Assembly (NCBI RefSeq): GCF_000003605.2
Contig: NW_003133845.1
Location: forward strand, 1 to 12,241
DNA from: Saccoglossus kowalevskii
Lineage: Eukaryota > Hemichordata > Enteropneusta > Harrimaniidae
Length of the DNA: 12,241 nucleotides
Direction: 5' to 3'
The position numbers were made by a program, and so were the translations under genes. Under the pieces are notes generated by a model, which was not told where the DNA came from, made no database searches, and saw only the letters and a program-made list of their open reading frames with translations. This document shows, piece after piece, positions 1 through 7,260 of this stretch. Each line of letters starts with the position of its first letter. Position 1 is the stretch's first letter.

Positions 1-286
1 TAGCAAATAAATATAAATATGCCGTGATGTAACGTAACGAGTTATTAACAAATAAATATAAATATGCCGTGATGTAACGTACGAGTCATTAGCAAATAAA
101 TATAAATATGCCGTGATTGTAACGTACGAGTTATTAACAAATAAATATATTAAATATGCCGTGATTGTAACGTACGAGTTATTAACAAATTAATATATTA
201 AATATGCCGTGATTGTAACGTACGAGTTATTAACAAATAAATATATTAAATATGCCGTGATTGTACCGTACGAGTTATTGGCAATG
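1..286. repeat. Minisatellite, six copies of a 44-48 bp unit
   Basis: The core GCCGTGA begins at 21, 66, 110, 158, 206 and 254, so successive periods are 45, 44, 48, 48 and 48. Each unit contains GTAACGTACGAGTTATTAAC followed by an AT-rich CAAATAAATAT segment. The first three copies are shorter and lack the extra ATT present in the later three, so the array has two sub-variants. It is cut by the left edge of the window and its true length is unknown. A long ORF that starts inside the last copies is a by-product of the repeat and not a gene. Confidence 0.95.
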
Positions 287-1164
287 TTATGTCGTTCTAT
301 TCCGATCTATTTCCCCATAATGTTACGGATTAAAAACTTTGTATATGTATTTTTACAAAAATCAGGTGAATTGTTGGCTACAATTAAAAGCTTGTTGCAT
401 GCAGGTTCATACTTTTTACCAGTAAAGATTGAAACAGAAACTTTGCTACATTATAATACTGTGACTTTGTTAAATGAATGGCACCTATAGATGTGTGAAT
501 TGGCTCGAGCTAAACTCACAGTGTACGTTATTAGTCACATGGGGGGGGGGGTTCTTAATTTTGAATAATACAATAAATGCGTATAAAAATGATATCAATC
601 CGGACTACTATATGGTGGAGGTGATTAACAAACAAGATCACCACAACCTTTTCAACAGAATAAACTTTCAACATTATTAAGCGTTAATCAAGTGTGATCT
701 CGCCCTGCTAAAAAGCTCACCTTTCCTGCGTTTAAATCTCCTTAATTTTCTTTCACATGACTGACAACTACACGCAGTATTTCCTTCAATTGATGCCACA
801 TTTGTTGGAATTTGGATACTCAAATAAGGATATATTCAAATTTCCACGAAATGTCCCGCACTGCATCTTAAACATGTTCAGCAATAGTTTTGAGCCCTCC
901 CCGACCGTGTCAGGTTAGTTAAAGAATGGCAATACTTGTGATCAATGAAGGCATTGTTTTTTACAGAGAAGGAATCACAAGTGCAAAAAAAGATTATCAC
1001 TTACCTAATCATTTCTGACATGTGACAAGTGAAGTTTGTTTTACAAAAATCCCAATCTTCGGGAAATTGGGGTTAACCAGCCTTCAATAAGGAACCCCTT
1101 CCTCAATATGGAATATACTATTTAATTTTGGATGTTTTATACATTGTATAATTTCATCAGAAAT
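287..1164. other. Non-coding stretch, probably intron of the dehydratase gene
   Basis: No exon of the upstream half of the dehydratase was found here. The lysine-bearing N-terminal half of this enzyme family is not visible in any frame. The stretch holds an 11-base G run at 541-551 and a small dyad around 1051-1072 (CCCAAT and ATTGGG around CTTCGGGAA). Two short ORFs at 209-490 and 474-680 have no recognisable domain and low-complexity composition. If the acceptor at 1177 is right, this is intron sequence and the donor lies left of the window. Confidence 0.55.
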
Positions 1165-1177
1165 ATTTTTGCTTCAG
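1165..1177 (+). promoter_or_regulatory. 3' splice acceptor of the dehydratase terminal exon
   Basis: ATTTTTGCTTCAG is a pyrimidine-rich tract ending in CAG immediately before the first family-like residues (GNGTIGLE). The reading frame needs one base from the preceding exon, so the intron is phase 1. A G at that position would give the family-typical glycine. The in-frame ATG at 1132 is rejected as a start because the residues before GNGTIG do not resemble the family and half the enzyme would be missing. Confidence 0.75.
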
Positions 1178-1677
1178 GAAATGGTACGATCGGACTGGAA
1201 ATCTTAGAAGATCTCCCCAACGTCGATACAATCATCGTACCTTACGGAGGAGGGGGGTTAAGTACAGGAATAGCCTCGGCTGTGAAATCAATCAAACCTG
1301 ATACAAAGATATATGCCTGTGAAGTGGTGACTGCTGCTCCACTATCTGCTTCTCTGGTTGCTGGGAAACCAAGCTCCTGTCACTACACACCAAGTTTTGT
1401 TGATGGAATAGGCTCCAAGATGGTACTGCCTGAGATGTGGAACATGGTCTCAAATTTAATCGATGACTCACTGGTGGTTTCTGTCAAACAAATTGCAGAC
1501 GCTGTTGCCCTTTTAATTAAGAGTAATTGCGTTGTGGCTGAGGGTGCTGGTGCGGCGCCTCTAGCTGCGGCATTGAATAAACTTGGTAGCGAGGGCAACA
1601 TTGTATGCGTTGTATCCGGTGGAAATATTGATTCTGGCAAACTTATTTCGATATTACAAAATGAGATTCCACATTAA
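1178..1677 (+). CDS. Threonine dehydratase/serine racemase-like PLP enzyme, terminal exon
   Basis: This exon encodes about 165 residues, the C-terminal half of a fold-type II PLP enzyme that is normally about 320-330 residues. The family deaminates L-threonine or L-serine to 2-oxo acids, or racemises serine. Visible motifs are GNGTIGLEIL at the start, the tetraglycine loop GGGGL (1246-1260) that holds the cofactor phosphate, EGAGAA (from 1540), and SGGNID (1615-1632), whose serine contacts the pyridine nitrogen in this family. The block FVDGIGSKMVLPEMW is more like bacterial or archaeal threonine/serine dehydratases than vertebrate serine racemase. At the racemase metal site the glutamate is kept (codon 1321), but by my ungapped alignment to the human enzyme the later aspartate is replaced by proline (codon 1339). 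The frame is intact to TAA. The catalytic lysine exon lies outside the window, so dehydratase cannot be separated from racemase here. Confidence 0.9.
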
Positions 1678-1787
1678 CTTAATTCTGTAACTTAGTATTG
1701 TTCAATTCATGATAAATTATTGACCTGACACCAAAATTATGCAAGATATCCACTTTGTGGAAAAGTGTAGTGATTCATCAGTGACCA

Positions 1788-1798
1788 AATAAAATAAA
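1788..1798 (+). terminator. Overlapping poly(A) signals of the dehydratase gene
   Basis: Two overlapping AATAAA hexamers at 1788-1793 and 1793-1798 lie 111 bp past the stop codon. This is a normal short 3' UTR distance and supports 1178-1677 as the last exon. Confidence 0.75.
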
Positions 1799-1842
1799 TC
1801 AAACCAATTGTCAATTTCAATATAGCGTGAAACTATTGTCTT

Positions 1843-1930
1843 CACGTGATGTTAACATCCAATCGTAAGCTTTATGTGAGGCACGTGATTTGTAGGTATA
1901 TAAGGAGAAGTCTGCAATGGTAATTCATTC
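1843..1930 (+). promoter_or_regulatory. Candidate core promoter with E-boxes, TATA box and initiator
   Basis: CACGTG E-boxes occur at 1843-1848 and 1882-1887. TATATAAG lies at 1897-1904. TCATTC at 1925-1930 fits the invertebrate initiator TCAKTY, with its A at 1927, 30 bp downstream of the first T of the TATA box. That spacing is the textbook one for a TATA-Inr pair. No downstream promoter element is evident near +28. The promoter could belong to a solo LTR, to a small gene, or be chance; it begins only about 45 bp after the dehydratase poly(A) signals. Confidence 0.5.
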
Positions 1931-2230
1931 TACGCTGGACTAGCCACAATTCAGTTTTCCTTGAACATGAGAAAGCGACTACAGGTTTCCAGCTGTATTT
2001 TACCCCAAAGCCGTGTTTTTTTCTGGGCGGTATGGGTGCTAAAAATGATATAAATTAGTTTATATTTTTGTATCATTTTTGTTGCATTATACCTGTGTGT
2101 TCTTAGTTTTGTAATCGTTATTACTTTAGTAATGTGAATTTTAGTTTTTTGCGATTTTAAACCATCTGGCTGTTTTGGATTGGCATTGAGTAAATAAATG
2201 GTTGGTGCTGTGATTTAGTGAGTAGGTGTG
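1897..2230 (+). other. Compact promoter-to-poly(A) unit, possible solo LTR
   Basis: The TATA/initiator pair is followed about 266 bp later by AATAAA at 2193-2198 and a GT-rich tract at 2199-2230, the expected downstream element for cleavage. Start and end signals of a transcript of about 290 nt are thus present on one strand, as in the U3-R-U5 layout of an LTR. Inside is a 28-codon ORF (1967-2053) with no recognised domain. A hairpin is formed by AAAAATGATA (2041-2050) and its complement TATCATTTTT (2071-2080). I could not find matching TG...CA ends with a target duplication, nor an internal retroelement region, so LTR identity is inference. Confidence 0.35.
2193..2230 (+). terminator. Poly(A) signal with GT-rich downstream element
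   Basis: AATAAA at 2193-2198 is followed immediately by a stretch made mostly of G and T. This is the arrangement of a functional cleavage and polyadenylation site. Another AATAAA occurs at 2468-2473 without such a clear downstream element. Confidence 0.5.
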
Positions 2231-2543
2231 CAGTCTGGTGAAACTGTCAATGAAACCCTCGTGGGCAACTGCCCTCTGTGTACCGTTACATGTAATTTAA
2301 ATTACTTTGTCTGTGCTGTTTTAGTGGCAGAGGGCGCTCTACCAACAATCGAGGCGATTGACCAACCACCGTCAGACCGTTTTAGTATTCTCTGCTGTGA
2401 ATCACAAATCATTTACCCACTCCTTCCTATTTTTTCTTTGTATGTGCTAGAATGATTATGACTATGAAATAAAGTTTAACACCTGGAAATAAACTTATAC
2501 AAGAATAAATGAGAACATATCTAGGAAAATTTTAGGAACGACA
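2231..2543. other. Unassigned spacer with an inverted repeat
   Basis: The 75-codon ORF at 2228-2455 has no recognised domain. GCCCTCTG near 2270 and CAGAGGGC near 2328 are inverted copies about 50 bp apart. The second lies in CAGAGGGCG, which fits the 3' half of the vertebrate CTCF consensus, but the 5' half does not match. I see no gene here. Confidence 0.4.
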
Positions 2544-2790
2544 GTGAGCATGGACCGTTCTCAAACTCGTCATCGTTTCAACTGGATTCAAGCAGGAAGA
2601 ACACGAGTGGATATACGCGTGGGATTCAGGATGTCCGTGACTGTAGTGAAGAATTGTGTAGCGTGTATCAACTCACTAATCTGTAGACACCCGAAACACG
2701 ACACATCAGGGCGTTATCAGAGAAAGCGTTGCGTTTCCTGTACTATACAGCGCACAACCTTCTTGCGCTAGAATCATGTCGAACCTGGTT
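2544..2790 (+). mobile_element. Probable Tc1-like transposase relic (N-terminal DNA-binding part)
   Basis: The translation from 2544 contains RFNWIQAGRTRVDI, which resembles the start of the first helix-turn-helix of Tc1-like transposases in aquatic animals (typically ..IQAGRT..DIA..LGVS..). After that the frame loses similarity, and family-like pieces are suggested in other frames (a VYQ-like run, then an RxP..DTSGRYQ-like run), consistent with small frameshifting indels. The DDE catalytic core and terminal inverted repeats were not found. The call rests on recalled family pattern, not an alignment. A random ORF is the alternative. Confidence 0.4.
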
Positions 2791-4302
2791 TCACTATATC
2801 AGTCACATTGGGGACTGCCGCTCAGACGGCAATGACATTATTTTGTATAGCTGCCGGAGTCACAATTGTCCTATTTGGACATGAAAATAACGAGCCTTGT
2901 ATATTTTTACGAACACATGAACGGTATTAACAATGCCCCCGACAGTGGAAAAATATGAACAAAAATATCTGCTTATGTAATATTATGTTGCATTTTTTAA
3001 TTTTTTTGTTGACAACAATTGACTGTGCGCGATGCATTTGGTGTGTAATTTCGGTTTACTTTCAAAAACCCAGTCGTGTTGTGGGTCAATATTTCACTGA
3101 GTGAATGGTTGAAGCTATTCTACACAACAAAGTGTCTACATTTGTTGCAAGATATGCCATCTTGTTCAAGTTATCCCTCATTGCCTATGGAATCCTCAGA
3201 GTGCTATCAGTTTTGTCAGTTTTTTTTAGAGAGAATATATCACTATTTCATGGAATAGCAGTCGCTGTAGATCAAATATCTGTATATTTATAAAGCATCA
3301 TCGCTATGAAATACATTTGGCAATCAATTTGCTGTTTATCAGCGACCAAACACGAAGAAACTTTATGTTACATTTTTACGGAAGTTGTTGTTTTACGCTA
3401 ACGATGCGCACATTGCATCTTTCATTCACCGTAAAAGGGCTAAAAATGACATCTCGTAAAAATGTCATGGCCCTCTAAGTTTGTGTTATGGTTAGAAGAT
3501 TATGGACACGTCCATGAAATTGAGTCTGAAAATGTTGTCGGAGTATATCCCCATGATCTATAGAACGAGGAGGCACATACAAATTCAGTGTCAAGTTTAT
3601 TATTTTGTAAGGAAACAGTGAAAGAAAAACTACACGATCGCAATCTCCTGTACCTCAGCTTATGGTGACGAACGTCCTAATTGCAATTACACCATTGCTA
3701 GTAATTTCCCTCTCGTTACCTCAAGTATTGAGAAGCCATTGTTCCCAGAAGTCGTTCAATATTACATGCACGAAGGACTTGGTATAATGTTACGTCCAAG
3801 AATCTGGTAATATTGCACCAATTGCATAAATATACGCAACCCACCATTTTTAAATATAACAAGTAAACGTGCACACGAGCCAAAATTAGTGTGTACAGAT
3901 ATATTCATTTAAAATGTTACTAAGCAAGTATGTACTACATAAACTACAAACGAATTAACATTTCTATGGAATTCTCTAAACTTAAATCCGCTATGCGTAA
4001 TAGTAAATATTTTTTTTAACTTTTAGCAGTTTTGAGACAGAAGCAAAGCATAATAACCGTATCAATGCACTTGATGGACCATTTACTAGACATAGTGTTC
4101 AGCTACCGCCGATTCACCCCTGTGGTTGATATTTAATGATTTGTTTAACTCATTTTTTTTCGTTCGTTGGTATCATCATGGTATCTCATTCCCATATAAA
4201 ACGATCCGACCGTCCCGCATAAAATTGGACAAGATAACTGAAATTATGTTTGTTTTTTTTAATATTTTTTTCTTTATGAAACAGCAGTAAGCACACCCCG
4301 TA
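2791..4302. other. Non-coding stretch without recognisable genes
   Basis: The overlapping ORFs at 3076-3258 and 3105-3293 are hydrophobic or cysteine-rich but match nothing I recognise. Small structures are a TGCCG/CGGCA hairpin at 2816-2831 and a bulged dyad at 3436-3474, where AGGGC and ATGACAT pair with ATGTCAT and GCCCT. T-rich runs occur near 4008-4016 and 4253-4272. No splice-bounded open frame stands out. Confidence 0.5.
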
Positions 4303-4514
4303 TACTGTAAAGGGGGTAATTATTCACTGGGTTTTAATTTAGCTTATTTCGCTGACTGGAAAAATGCGCTAAATTAAAACACAGTGAATATGTAATATTT
4401 AGCATAGAACACATTATCCAAATAACGAAACCGTGAATTTAAAACCCACTGAATATGCCTGAAATGGTAAATCAGTGAAATTTAAACCCAGTGAAAATTA
4501 GTCATTTTACAGTA
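4303..4514. mobile_element. MITE of Tc1/mariner type, 212 bp including TA flanks
   Basis: The left end reads TACTGTAAAGGGGGTAATTA and the reverse complement of the right end reads TACTGTAAAATGACTAATTT. Both arms continue into TTCACTGGGTTT and a TTAAATTT-like run, giving imperfect terminal inverted repeats of about 40 bp. TA at each outer end fits the TA target duplication of Tc1/mariner elements. Inside, AATTTAGC (from about 4337) and GCTAAATT (from about 4368) form a second stem, and CACTGGGTTT-like blocks recur in both orientations. There is no coding capacity. Elements beginning TACTGTAAA are common in marine invertebrate genomes. The small ORF crossing its right end is a by-product. Confidence 0.85.
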
Positions 4515-4964
4515 CCTATCGTACCGTTTGTGTTCCTTGTCTATTCAACGCGATTCATCTTATTACATGTACTTCAACATATGCAGTCAGCCGAATCCTA
4601 CCAACTCAGTTTCCACAACTCGTCGACTTCTATGAATCAAGTTTGTAAAACTTGCACCGTCGCAAAAAGTATGCGGTGGTGATGTTCTCTGGCACGTACT
4701 AAGTATACGAATACACAAATGACAATTGCACCGTTTGGTTGGAGCATGGAGGTCCCGTATTCGATTGTTTTGAAAGTTCACAGGCATACACCACGAACAG
4801 TTTGATTCATCGTATCAACGTTTTTCACATGAAGCCACATAATTATTGTATTGTTTCTTTTGCCTTTTTTTCTCATTTTTGAATGACAGTCGTAGATCGG
4901 TTAAGATAGAACATAGGTATTTTAATGACCATCTCTATATGTAACCAATTCATTCAACGACTAC
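4515..4964. other. Non-coding spacer between the MITE and the LINE
   Basis: No gene is recognised. Around 4741-4768 a short GGTCCCGTATTCGATT run faintly recalls a tRNA B box, but no A box or SINE tail is visible. The last 40 bp (about 4926-4966) end in CTACAG and are the candidate original splice acceptor of the exon that now lies beyond the LINE. Confidence 0.45.
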
Positions 4965-4973
4965 AGTGAATAC
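4965..4973 (+). repeat. Left copy of LINE target-site duplication
   Basis: AGTGAATAC here is repeated exactly at 5484-5492, directly after the LINE tail. A 9-bp direct repeat bracketing a LINE-like segment is the expected footprint of target-primed reverse transcription. Confidence 0.65.
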
Positions 4974-4975
4974 AA

Positions 4976-5230
4976 TCACTGTGTAGTACTCGATTTATGA
5001 TGGCAGTTCGTCGACACCCATCATTGCTGGATATTACGTTAAAACAGAGCCTACAGAGCCCATTTGAGAAATCAATATTTGAGAAATGTAAGAAACAAAT
5101 TAATAATTTTGATAACTTTACAATTGATGATAAATTTGCAATGACAATGAGGTATAATTTAACCTCATCACATATCACACTTGGACAATTCATTAAAACT
5201 GCTCTCCAGAAACACCTCCAAGATTTTTAA
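4976..5230 (+). pseudogene. C-terminal remnant of LINE ORF2
   Basis: An uninterrupted frame of 84 codons runs from the truncated 5' end of the element to TAA. The last part (IDDKFAMTM...LGQFIKTAL) recalls the C-terminal tail beyond the reverse transcriptase of many LINE polyproteins, where a DDKF-like run is followed by LGK/QFI and a basic end. Lack of stops or frameshifts suggests a fairly recent insertion. The ATG at 4997 is internal and not a true start. The remnant has no catalytic domain. Confidence 0.5.
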
Positions 5231-5335
5231 CGCATTATTATTGTTATTACTTTTTAACAATGGTTTCTTCTACCTTTATTATTGCTATTGATGGGATATA
5301 TTACTATTCATGTTTTTTTTATTTCTTTTATTTCG

Positions 5336-5362
5336 ATTATTATTATTATTATTATTATTATT
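5336..5362. repeat. ATT trinucleotide microsatellite in the LINE 3' UTR
   Basis: About nine uninterrupted ATT units run from 5336 to 5362. The hydrophobic, tyrosine-rich ORF that spans it (5260-5463) is a product of this low-complexity sequence. Confidence 0.9.
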
Positions 5363-5432
5363 TAATCACTACTTTAGTCTTAGTGTTTTGTATTATTAGT
5401 CTAGTTTTGTTTAGTGTAAATGTAACCATTTT

Positions 5433-5451
5433 AATTCCCCCTGGGGGAATT
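5433..5451 (+). other. Perfect hairpin at the LINE 3' end
   Basis: AATTCCCCC, a single T, then GGGGGAATT form a 9-bp perfect stem with the central T as the only unpaired base in DNA (in RNA a few inner pairs would open into a loop). It lies 10 bp before AATAAA and 17 bp before the repeat tail, where non-LTR RNAs often carry the structure recognised by their own reverse transcriptase. Confidence 0.7.
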
Positions 5452-5483
5452 TTATGTGTTTAATAAAAGTAAAGTAAGTAAGA

Positions 5484-5492
5484 AGTGAATAC
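5484..5492 (+). repeat. Right copy of LINE target-site duplication
   Basis: AGTGAATAC, identical to 4965-4973. Its AG (5484-5485) is also the candidate splice acceptor dinucleotide of the following exon. Confidence 0.65.
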
Positions 5493-5644
5493 TTAGCATG
5501 GAGAGGCGTGGAGATCACCGAGCAGCTGCAAGCGCATGTACTATGTGATCAAATGTACGTGGGCGATGAGGAACCCGATGACCACTGGACAACCCGGGTG
5601 GACAAATGCCTGTGGCGGCCAGTTAACGCCCTGTGCATGTGTTT
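5486..5644 (+). CDS. Candidate internal exon of an unrecognised protein
   Basis: This 159-bp stretch is distinctly richer in G+C than its surroundings. It is open in one frame encoding 52 whole residues, beginning EYLAWRGVEITEQLQ and including DEEPDDHWTTRVDK and LWRPVNALC. The composition is polar and acidic with three tryptophans, unlike the random ORFs nearby. It ends at GTAAGT (5645-5650), a strong donor core although the preceding TTT is weak. Starting after AG at 5485, the exon is phase 2 at both ends; an alternative AG at 5495-5496 would give 148 bp. A second frame is also open, which lowers certainty. I do not recognise the family, and no partner exon was identified. Confidence 0.45.
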
Positions 5645-5891
5645 GTAAGTACTAGACTTTCAACAAAATAACACAGAGGTTATAAAATAAACTACATTAA
5701 AATTAGCATTATTATATATTATAAACATTTTCAAGGCGTTAATTGTGTTAATGAGTTTCAGCATGATGGCAAGATTTGAGCCATAACACATGAATAGGAA
5801 AAAGGGGGAAAAAAACAATAAGACAACAAAACACAGTATTCACTGGCATGTCGTTTTACCATATATTGTAATACATGTACACACATTTATA
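5645..5891. other. Non-coding stretch, intron-like
   Basis: AT-rich sequence following the candidate donor GTAAGT, with A-rich runs around 5798-5830. No open, splice-bounded frame or named repeat is seen. Confidence 0.5.
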
Positions 5892-5943
5892 ACATGACGT
5901 CAGGTCACATGACGTCAGGTCACATGACGTCAGGTCACATGAC
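5892..5943. promoter_or_regulatory. 15-bp tandem array of CRE/AGGTCA/TCACATGA motifs
   Basis: ACATGACGTCAGGTC repeats three times exactly (from 5892, 5907 and 5922) and a fourth copy breaks down after ACATGAC. Each unit holds the perfect palindromic CRE TGACGTCA (5895, 5910, 5925), the overlapping nuclear-receptor half-site AGGTCA, and across each junction TCACATGA, an M-box-like E-box. CREB/ATF, nuclear receptor and MiT/TFE-type factors are known to bind such sequences in animals. Whether the array is an enhancer or just a short minisatellite cannot be told from sequence. Confidence 0.6.
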
Positions 5944-7260
5944 ATGCAGGATGCTCGAAATGATTTTTGTTTTTTTATTATAATAGTAAAAATTATAGAC
6001 GGTCAATGAAGTTATCTACGCTGTGTTTACATGTGCGTGACTATGGTAGCAGCATAATATTCTAACATTTTACTCAGTGATGCTTACAAGTCTTATTGTT
6101 TTCTGTTGTGGTTAGTTTTGTTTTCGAAAATGAATAACGATAACACAAGCAAATAGTTTAGTGTTCCAAAAATGGAAGAGTGATCGCGAAGAATCAAACG
6201 TAATCATCCCATTTCCCTCCAATAATTGCTATTTTCAAGGCATTTTAAGTATATATTTTTTTAATTTTGGAAAAAAACAAAACAATAAAAGTAGTGTATT
6301 CATTTGGCGTCACATTAATTGGACTCAGTGTTACATAGATTAAACAAAAAAGGAACACGCTAGCAAAAAGAGACAATTAACGTATAACGTATAAAGCTTC
6401 CCAATTCGGGTTTCAAAAATGCCATATAAAAAAAAAATGGAAATTGTGAAATCCTTCACCAACAAAACCGTTTTTCAAAATACCAAACGTGCGTTTCAAA
6501 AATGAAAACAAAAATGATTCATGTGAAAGATGACTTTTAGCTGAGATTACTTGCACGGTAGTCTCTTAGCCACGTATAGACATTTTAAACTGAACGTTTT
6601 TAGAAGTAGGGTTTGTTGGTAAAGTTTGAACTGAAACTTTCGAACATTTAAACAAAAATTAAGACGTGCAAATGCACTTACATCATTTTTGATTATCATT
6701 TGAGAGTTCAAACAAGAATTGCGCCAAACAGATACACGTGTTACATGTTTACGTATACTAGTAGTCTCAAACATGTTAAACATGTTGGCCATATCTCTAG
6801 GCTAGACTGTAGAGGGCCTCTGCAGCTGCCCATGTATCAGTAGGGAATTATTTTGCTTTGGGTGTGTAGGAAATTATAAGAACAAATAGTAGTGCATATT
6901 TTTTTTATTACATTGCAAATCGGTATATTTTTTGTTTTTGCTTATATTTCACACTATTTGGCATCATATGAATATATTAGATACCCCTGCTACCACCCAT
7001 GAAATGTCTAATTTACATAAATGTGCGGAAATTAGGTCACCAAAACAAATAACACCTGCAAAAATAAAGTGTGTTTCCCACTCCAAATTGTTCTCAAATG
7101 TGTGGTATATATTATCAGTATTTGGCAATCCCCACATTAGTTTCGAACTGTGTACGCAGACCCTCACCACGTTTGCACAAAACTAGCACTCTCGGCCTCG
7201 CATGTGAGAAGAACGGAGACTCGTCTTGTTGAGAACGGATGTCCCCTCATTTACATAGAG
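5944..7260. other. Non-coding stretch with scattered short motifs
   Basis: ORFs at 6161-6343, 6547-6792 (minus), 6932-7186 and 6964-7170 (minus) have low-complexity or unrecognised translations and no credible splice borders. Visible small features are a CACGTG box at about 6735-6740, a 9-bp direct repeat AAACATGTT at 6769-6786, and several A- or T-rich runs. Nothing else is supported. Confidence 0.5.

Larger units (their letters stand above)
4974..5483 (+). mobile_element. 5'-truncated LINE (non-LTR retrotransposon), 510 bp
   Basis: The segment is bracketed by the direct repeat AGTGAATAC. It opens within a reading frame that ends at 5230, continues as an AT-rich 3' UTR with an ATT microsatellite, then carries a perfect hairpin (5433-5451), AATAAA (5462-5467) and a short AAAGTAAAGTAAGTAAG-like tail. 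A hairpin followed by a short tandem-repeat tail rather than poly(A) is typical of several non-LTR clades, for example CR1/L2-like and RTE/Jockey-like ones. The clade cannot be named from this piece. Reverse transcriptase and endonuclease domains are absent because of 5' truncation. Confidence 0.65.

Noticed and set aside
209-680. Two overlapping ORFs of 93 and 68 codons
   Set aside because: The first starts inside the minisatellite, the second crosses the G run; neither has a domain or splice borders.
1383-1640. Minus-strand ORF of 85 codons
   Set aside because: It is antisense to the strongly supported dehydratase exon.
2326-2336. CTCF-like CAGAGGGCG
   Set aside because: Only the 3' half of the consensus fits and the motif is short; similar strings are common in invertebrate repeats.
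1850-2481. LTR bounded by TGTTAAC (1850) and GTTTAACA (2474-2481)
   Set aside because: The ends are loosely inverted, but flanking bases (CGTGA and CCTGG) are not a target duplication.
4741-4768. tRNA-like B box suggesting a SINE
   Set aside because: The match is partial, with no A box, no 3' tail and no target duplication.
6769-6786. AAACATGTT direct repeat as a p53-family response element
   Set aside because: The half-sites overlap and miss the RRRCWWGYYY consensus at the last base with wrong spacing.
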